Shown here: piece after piece, positions 8,218 to 11,906 of the stretch | Position numbering within the stretch: position 1 is the first letter of the stretch | Layout of the letters: each line of letters opens with the position of its first letter | Assembly (NCBI GenBank): GCA_029946045.1 | Contig: JAQSDS010000448.1 | Span: forward strand, 1 to 11,906 | DNA from: Rhodoferax sp. | GTDB taxonomy: Bacteria; Pseudomonadota; Gammaproteobacteria; Burkholderiales; Burkholderiaceae_C | DNA: 11,906 nt | Direction: 5' to 3' | The notes under the pieces: model-generated | Told to the model about the DNA's origin: nothing | Seen by the model: only the letters and a program-made list of their open reading frames with translations | The model's database searches: none | Translations under genes and position numbers: made by a program

Positions 8218-8269
8218 TGGTGGCACACGCCGTGCACGCCCAAGAACCCAACTGGTTTGCCACCGCACC
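8218..8269 (+). pseudogene. Duplicated fragment of the thiolase gene
   Basis: Bases 8218-8269 match 2432-2483 inside the thiolase gene, in the same orientation, with two differences (2439/8225 and 2481/8267). Bases 2440-2480 are identical to 8226-8266. Read in frame the segment encodes VAHAVHAQEPNWFATAP, thiolase residues 277-293. There is no start codon and the similarity stops abruptly on both sides, so it is a remnant and not a gene. It lies just outside the kai operon. Confidence 0.93.
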
Positions 8270-8295
8270 GACAAGTGTGGCCGATAATCGGACCA

Positions 8296-8313
8296 GTTGA
8301 CGTTAACGTCAAC
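8296..8313. promoter_or_regulatory. Perfect 18-bp palindrome, candidate operator of the acyl-CoA dehydrogenase gene
   Basis: GTTGACGTTAACGTCAAC reads the same on both strands. Its centre, ACGTTAACGT, resembles the ACGT-N2-ACGT sites I recall for MerR-family LiuR regulators of branched-chain amino acid and acyl-CoA catabolism; this recall is not verified. It lies 57 bases before the acyl-CoA dehydrogenase ATG and runs straight into the hexamer repeat. A -10-like GATAAT at 8283-8288 would place it at the transcription start, a position that suits repression. Confidence 0.55.
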
Positions 8314-8343
8314 GTCAACGTCAACGTCAACGTCAACGTCAAC
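8305..8343. repeat. Tandem AACGTC hexamer repeat, six copies
   Basis: Six perfect AACGTC units (8305-8340) are followed by AAC. The first unit is the right half of the 18-bp palindrome, so the array consists of repeated operator half-sites. It ends 27 bases before the acyl-CoA dehydrogenase start codon. On the minus strand each unit supplies a TTGACG that resembles a -35 box. Only the one at 8312-8307 is 17 bases from a -10-like GATTAT (8289-8284). Confidence 0.97.
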
Positions 8344-8370
8344 TACAGAACACCTTTTTGAAAGACCATC

Positions 8371-9498
8371 ATGTTGTTAACCCAAGACCAGGAAATGGTG
8401 CGCAATGCCGTTCGCGCTTTTGCCCAGGCTGAGCTGTGGCCAAACGCTGCCAAGTGGGACAAGGAGCACACCTTCCCCACCGACGTGCACAAGGGCCTGG
8501 CTGCGCTGGGCGCTTACGGCATTTGTGTGCCCGAGGCGTTTGGCGGGGCCAATATGGATTATTTGACGCTGGCGCTGGTGCTGGAAGAGATTGCCGCTGG
8601 CGATGGCGGCACCAGCACCGTCATCAGCGTCACCAATTGCCCGGTCAATGCCATTTTGATGAAGTTTGGCAATGCCGCGCAAAAGAAGCAGTGGCTTGAG
8701 CCTTTAGCCCAAGGGCTGATGCTGGGCGCGTTTTGCCTGACCGAGCCGCATGTGGGCTCGGATGCATCGTCACTCAAAACCACCGCCGTCAGAGACGGCG
8801 ACGCCTACGTCATCAACGGTGTCAAGCAGTTCATCACCAGCGGCAAAAATGGCGACCTGGCCATCGTCATTGCGGTGACCGACAAGGGCGCGGGCAAAAA
8901 AGGCATGAGCGCGTTTCTGGTGCCGACCAACGCACCTGGCTACGTGGTGGCGCGGCTGGAAGACAAGCTGGGCCAGCACAGCAGCGACACCGCGCAGATC
9001 AATTTTGACGACTGCCGCATTCCGGCGGACAACCTGATTGGCAAAGAGGGCGAGGGCTACGGCATCGCTCTGGGTGGGCTGGAGGGCGGGCGCATCGGCA
9101 TTGCGGCGCAAAGCGTTGGCATGGCGCGCAGTGCGTTTGAAGTGGCGGTGGCTTACGCCAAAGACCGCCAGAGTTTTGGCACGGCCATCTTCAATCACCA
9201 GGCAGTCGGATTCAGGCTTGCGGAATGCGCTACTAAATTGGAAGCGGCACGGCAACTGATCTGGCACGCCGCCGCATTGCGTGATGCCGGTCGCCCGTGC
9301 CTGAAAGAAGCCGCCATGGCCAAGCTGTTTGCCAGCGAAATGGCCGAACAGGTGTGCAGCGTTGCCATTCAGACACTGGGTGGCTATGGCTATGTGAGCG
9401 ACTTTCCGGTGGAGCGCATCTACCGCGACGTGCGCGTCTGCCAGATCTACGAAGGCACTTCTGACGTGCAAAAAATCATCATCCAGAGAGCGCTCTGA
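8371..9498 (+). CDS. Acyl-CoA dehydrogenase (short-chain/branched-chain type)
   Basis: A 375-residue FAD flavoprotein that makes the alpha-beta double bond in acyl-CoA and passes electrons to electron-transfer flavoprotein. Length and motifs fit the short- and medium-chain family. FCLTEPHVGSDAS (about 121-133) is the first family signature and contacts FAD and substrate. QTLGGYGY followed by ERIYRDVRVCQIYEGTSDVQK is the second, with the catalytic base Glu361 in YEGT, the position used by short/medium-chain enzymes (isovaleryl-CoA dehydrogenase has it elsewhere). The chain-length preference cannot be read from this. Upstream lie only a weak GAAAG ribosome binding site and the palindrome plus hexamer array, which may control it. 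It probably acts in the same pathway as the thiolase at 1606, from which the kai operon separates it. Confidence 0.95.
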   Translation: MLLTQDQEMVRNAVRAFAQAELWPNAAKWDKEHTFPTDVHKGLAALGAYGICVPEAFGGANMDYLTLALVLEEIAAGDGGTSTVISVTNCPVNAILMKFGNAAQKKQWLEPLAQGLMLGAFCLTEPHVGSDASSLKTTAVRDGDAYVINGVKQFITSGKNGDLAIVIAVTDKGAGKKGMSAFLVPTNAPGYVVARLEDKLGQHSSDTAQINFDDCRIPADNLIGKEGEGYGIALGGLEGGRIGIAAQSVGMARSAFEVAVAYAKDRQSFGTAIFNHQAVGFRLAECATKLEAARQLIWHAAALRDAGRPCLKEAAMAKLFASEMAEQVCSVAIQTLGGYGYVSDFPVERIYRDVRVCQIYEGTSDVQKIIIQRAL

Positions 9499-9664
9499 CC
9501 CAGGGCGGTTGTCAGCCATTTGCCGGATGTTTGGCGGCGTGGAACGTTTATTGCGTGGGTGTGTTGGCGTACAAACAGCTTGCCAGTTGCAACTTATGCT
9601 CTGATGCCTTTGGCCGTGGTTTAGGCCATGGGTCTCCCTTCATTCCAACCCGGATTCCACTAGC

Positions 9665-10531
9665 ATGCACACCAACGATATACCGGGACAGACGCTGTTT
9701 CAAGCTCCTGCGGCCAGGCTGCGCATGCGCGTCGGCTTTGAGATGGCCTACGACTGCCCCGGGCCGACGCCGATGCTTTTGTCGCTCAACATCCACCATT
9801 CGCGGGCAAGCGACTTGGTGCGTCCGGATATTTTGGTGACCAGCCCGGCAGTTCCGATCAGCGCTTACCGCGACCTCTTTGGCAACTGGTGCAGCCGCAT
9901 CGTCGCACCAAAGGGCAGACTGGTGTTGCGCACCGAGGCACTGGTCAATGACAGCGGCCTGCCCGATGTGGTGGCGCCCTGGGTTGAGCAGACGCCGGTC
10001 GAGCACCTACCCGAATCGGTGCTGGTCTATCTGCTGGGCAGCCGTTACTGCGAGACCGACCTGCTCTCCGACATCGCCTGGCAGCAGTTTGGTGCCGGCC
10101 CGACCGGCTGGGCCAGGGTGCAGGCGATCTGCGACTTTGTCCACCAGCGCATCGCGTTTGGCTACCACCATGCCCGGCGCACACGCTCTGCCTGGGAAGC
10201 CTACAAGGAAGGGCAGGGGGTGTGCCGCGATTACGCCCACCTGGCGATTGCCCTGTGCCGCTGCATGAACATCCCGGCGCGTTATTGCACCGGCTACCTC
10301 GGGGACATCCGTATTCCAGCCATTCTGGGGCCAATGGACTTTGCCGGCTGGTTTGAAGCTTTTCTGGGCGACCGCTGGTACACCTTCGATGCGCGCAACA
10401 ACACGCCGCGCATCGGTCGTGTGCTGATGGCCCGTGGCCGCGACGCCTGCGACGTGGCGCTGACCAGCACCTTCGGGCCCAACACGTTGCAGGGTTTTAC
10501 GGTCTGGGCGGATGAAGTGGCGATGCATTGA
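9665..10531 (+). CDS. Transglutaminase-like family protein
   Basis: A 288-residue cytoplasmic-looking protein with a transglutaminase/protease-like core. The N-terminal half (RVGFEMAYDCPGPTPMLLSLNIH) is the beta-rich domain typical of this bacterial family. The catalytic cysteine is expected at Cys187 in GQGVCRDYAHLAIALCR and the Asp at Asp242 in RWYTFDARNN. The usual HxW motif between them reads AGW (Ala227-Trp229), so the canonical His is absent; I believe Ala occurs in some relatives, so this may be a subfamily trait. The ATG at 9665 lacks a clear ribosome binding site, and the ATG at 9725 (MRVGFEM) is a plausible alternative nearer the conserved start. The substrate is unknown. It may be transcribed independently, as 166 bp separate it from the gene before. 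Confidence 0.85.
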   Translation: MHTNDIPGQTLFQAPAARLRMRVGFEMAYDCPGPTPMLLSLNIHHSRASDLVRPDILVTSPAVPISAYRDLFGNWCSRIVAPKGRLVLRTEALVNDSGLPDVVAPWVEQTPVEHLPESVLVYLLGSRYCETDLLSDIAWQQFGAGPTGWARVQAICDFVHQRIAFGYHHARRTRSAWEAYKEGQGVCRDYAHLAIALCRCMNIPARYCTGYLGDIRIPAILGPMDFAGWFEAFLGDRWYTFDARNNTPRIGRVLMARGRDACDVALTSTFGPNTLQGFTVWADEVAMH

Positions 10532-10544
10532 GCTTCAGGGAGTC

Positions 10545-10572
10545 GCGAGCATCGCTCCGCTATGATGCTTGC
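10545..10572. other. Imperfect inverted repeat upstream of the rhodanese gene
   Basis: GCGAGCATC (10545-10553) and GATGCTTGC (10564-10572) pair at 8 of 9 positions around a 10-base loop and are followed by seven A. The T-run is on the wrong side for a plus-strand terminator. A TATGAT at 10561-10566 could be a -10 box, but no -35 is well placed. The role is unknown; it could be an operator. Confidence 0.3.
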
Positions 10573-10635
10573 AAAAAAAGCACCCTGCTTTGGTGCAGCT
10601 CATTTGCCGCTCGTTTTTTCAACAGGAGACCCCTC

Positions 10636-11064
10636 ATGCCCATCACCAAAGGCTACCAGCAACTCGTGGCCGAGGCCATGGCCCAAGTCAAGACCTACTC
10701 GGTCGAAGAGGTCAAAGCGCGTCTGGACGATCCGCACGTGCAGGTGGTTGACATTCGCGACGTGCGCGAGCTTGAGCGCGAAGGCACGGTGCCGGGCTGC
10801 ATCAACGCACCGCGCGGCATGCTGGAGTTTTGGGTGGATCCGGCTTCGCCTTATTACAAGCCGGTGTTTGGCGATGCGTCCAAAGAGTACATTTTGTTTT
10901 GCGGTGCCGGCTGGCGCAGCGCGCTGGCCACCCAGACCTTGCAAGCCATGGGCATGACCAACGTGGCGCATATCGACGGTGGTTTTACCGACTGGGTCAA
11001 GCGGGGGGCACCGGTGGAAACCATGGAACAGCACAAGGCGCGCCGCCAATCCAAGGCCACGTGA
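10636..11064 (+). CDS. Single-domain rhodanese-like sulfurtransferase
   Basis: A 142-residue cytoplasmic protein with one rhodanese domain (about 20-125). The active-site cysteine is Cys89 in ILFCGAGWRSALA, with a six-residue loop CGAGWR as in sulfurtransferases. VVDIRDVRELEREGTVPGCI and HIDGGFTDWVKRGAPV are the other family landmarks. The frame is open upstream to 10528, but the ATG at 10636 has AGGAGA at 10624-10629, six bases away, and the N-terminal residues fit homologues. The sulfur donor and acceptor cannot be told from sequence. The downstream HAD gene begins 48 bp after its stop and may be cotranscribed. Confidence 0.92.
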   Translation: MPITKGYQQLVAEAMAQVKTYSVEEVKARLDDPHVQVVDIRDVRELEREGTVPGCINAPRGMLEFWVDPASPYYKPVFGDASKEYILFCGAGWRSALATQTLQAMGMTNVAHIDGGFTDWVKRGAPVETMEQHKARRQSKAT

Positions 11065-11112
11065 TGGGTAAACATAAGCCGAAAAAAATGAGCCGTATCA
11101 GGATGAAGTGCG

Positions 11113-11772
11113 ATGAGGTTTGACGCCATTTTGTTCGACTGTGACGGCGTATTGGTCGACAGTGAGCCCCTTACCAACCAGGTACTGCGCGACATGCTGG
11201 AGGAATCGGGCTGGTCCATGACGCTGGCCGAATGTATGGCTTACTTCGTTGGCAAGACCGTGCGTGAAGAACGGGCCGTGATCGAGGCGCGTACCGGCCA
11301 GCCCTTGACGCAGGACTGGCTGAACAGCTTTTACCAGCGGCGCAACCAGGCGCTTGTTGCCGGGCTGAAAGTGATTTCGGGTGCACGGGTTGCGGTGCAA
11401 GCGGCGCACGAGACCACCCAGGGACGCATTGCCTGCGCGTCCGGGGCGGACCGTTTCAAGGTGGAAATGCAATTGGGAAAAGTTGACCTGCTGGGTTTTT
11501 TTGAAGGAAAGATTTTCAGCGGCCATGAAATGCCACGCTCCAAGCCGGCCCCTGACGTCTATCTGGCGGCTGCCGGGCATCTGCAGGTGCCAGGTCACCA
11601 GTGCCTGGTCATTGAAGACACCACGGTGGGCGTGACGGCGGGTGTGGCGGCCGGCGCCACGGTCTGGGCCTACAGTCCGCAGCCATCGGCAGATGCCGCC
11701 CTGCTGCTGGCCGGTGCGAGCCAGGTGTTTCGTCGCATGGACGATGTGCCTGGGCTACTGGCTGGGGCTTGA
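11113..11772 (+). CDS. HAD-superfamily phosphatase (phosphoglycolate phosphatase/beta-phosphoglucomutase-like)
   Basis: A 219-residue cytoplasmic phosphohydrolase. Motif I DCDGVLVDSE has the nucleophile Asp9 and acid/base Asp11. Motif II is Ser110 in CASGADRFK, motif III Lys144 in RSKPAPDVYL, and motif IV Glu168-Asp169 in VIEDTTVGV. The helical cap lies between motifs I and II (about 15-85), as in subfamily IA. The substrate cannot be assigned; relatives act on phosphoglycolate, sugar phosphates or FMN. The start has AGGATGA upstream (from 11100). The gene follows the rhodanese gene by 48 bp. Its TGA at 11770-11772 abuts the stop of the opposite-strand AraC gene, leaving no room for a separate terminator. 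Confidence 0.92.
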   Translation: MRFDAILFDCDGVLVDSEPLTNQVLRDMLEESGWSMTLAECMAYFVGKTVREERAVIEARTGQPLTQDWLNSFYQRRNQALVAGLKVISGARVAVQAAHETTQGRIACASGADRFKVEMQLGKVDLLGFFEGKIFSGHEMPRSKPAPDVYLAAAGHLQVPGHQCLVIEDTTVGVTAGVAAGATVWAYSPQPSADAALLLAGASQVFRRMDDVPGLLAGA

Positions 11773-11906
11773 TCAGGCACCCATGCTGGCTGCCTGTCTG
11801 AATTCTGCGGGGCTGAGACCGGTCCAGCCTTTGAAGGCGCGCATGAAGCTCTTTTCGTTTTGAAATCCGCTGGCTGCTGCCACCTGTTTGATGGGGCGGT
11901 CGGTGC
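11773..11906 (-). CDS. AraC-family transcriptional regulator, C-terminal end only
   Basis: The last 43 codons of a gene that continues beyond the right edge. The minus strand reads IKQVAAASGFQNEKSFMRAF then KGWTGLSPAEFRQAA, which is the second helix-turn-helix of AraC/XylS regulators with the typical SFxRAFK and G.SPxEFR pattern. The stop is at 11773-11775, directly next to the HAD stop. The ligand-binding part is not in the window, so its target is unknown. Confidence 0.88.
   Translation of the reverse strand, partial: TDRPIKQVAAASGFQNEKSFMRAFKGWTGLSPAEFRQAASMGA

Larger units (their letters stand above)
8073..8370. promoter_or_regulatory. Divergent control region between kaiC and the acyl-CoA dehydrogenase gene
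   Basis: This 298-bp gap is the only promoter-bearing space for two genes pointing away from each other. From left to right it holds a candidate kaiC promoter with its inverted repeat, the thiolase fragment, a small palindrome CCGATAATCGG (8281-8291), the 18-bp palindrome and the hexamer array. No credible gene lies in it; the frames that cross the hexamers encode only Asn-Val or Leu-Thr repeats. Confidence 0.7.

Noticed and set aside
8296..8343. CRISPR-like array
   Set aside because: The units are 6 bp and directly abutting, with no spacers and no cas genes nearby.
8121..8361. Frames encoding Asn-Val or Leu-Thr repeats across the hexamer array
   Set aside because: They exist only because a 6-base repeat without stops is read in frame; they have no ribosome binding site and no family resemblance.
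2788..8370. Transposon or integron carrying the kai genes
   Set aside because: No transposase, integrase, tRNA gene, terminal inverted repeats or attC-like sites are visible; only the thiolase direct repeat marks the boundary.
9499..9664. Promoter or terminator between the acyl-CoA dehydrogenase and transglutaminase genes
   Set aside because: Only a 5-bp stem (TGGCC/GGCCA near 9611-9628) and scattered -10-like hexamers with wrong -35 spacing are present, which is too weak to call.

Overview
The window looks like chromosomal DNA from a betaproteobacterium, most likely the family Comamonadaceae (Rhodoferax/Polaromonas-like). The reasons are GC-rich codon use, the AceK sequence type, a beta-oxidation thiolase and acyl-CoA dehydrogenase close to aceK, and an intergenic element resembling a short repeat I associate with this family. 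This placement is by recognition, not by a database search.

Layout. (1) At 1-1584 lies the 3' part of aceK (isocitrate dehydrogenase kinase/phosphatase), cut by the window edge and interrupted by an in-frame TAA at 460-462. (2) A classic acetyl-CoA acyltransferase (thiolase) follows at 1606-2787 on the same strand. (3) A four-gene leftward operon occupies 8072 down to 2871: kaiC, two different kaiB genes, and a 916-residue PAS-GAF-PAS-GGDEF-EAL protein. (4) A short divergent region (8073-8370) is unusually dense. It holds a candidate kaiC promoter, a nearly exact copy of about 51 bp of the thiolase gene, a perfect 18-bp palindrome and a run of six AACGTC hexamers. (5) An acyl-CoA dehydrogenase is at 8371-9498. 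(6) A transglutaminase-like protein, a single-domain rhodanese and a HAD phosphatase follow, all on the plus strand. (7) The right edge carries the C-terminus of an AraC-family regulator on the minus strand, tail to tail with the HAD gene.

How the genes may work together. The kai operon is the striking part. KaiC and KaiB form a timing device in cyanobacteria and hourglass-like timers in some proteobacteria. Here no kaiA or sasA is visible. Instead the operon ends in a sensor protein carrying both c-di-GMP synthesis and degradation domains with intact catalytic motifs. This suggests a Kai timer whose output, or a co-regulated partner, is c-di-GMP. The second KaiB carries Ala at the position equivalent to Gly88 of Synechococcus KaiB, which is the position of a known fold-switch mutation. 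KaiC ends in a long charged coiled-coil tail like KaiBC-only proteobacterial KaiCs. The cassette sits between two beta-oxidation genes and is bracketed by a direct repeat of thiolase sequence, suggesting it was inserted there. The flanking aceK, thiolase and acyl-CoA dehydrogenase genes concern acetyl-CoA, fatty-acid or branched-chain catabolism and control of the glyoxylate shunt.
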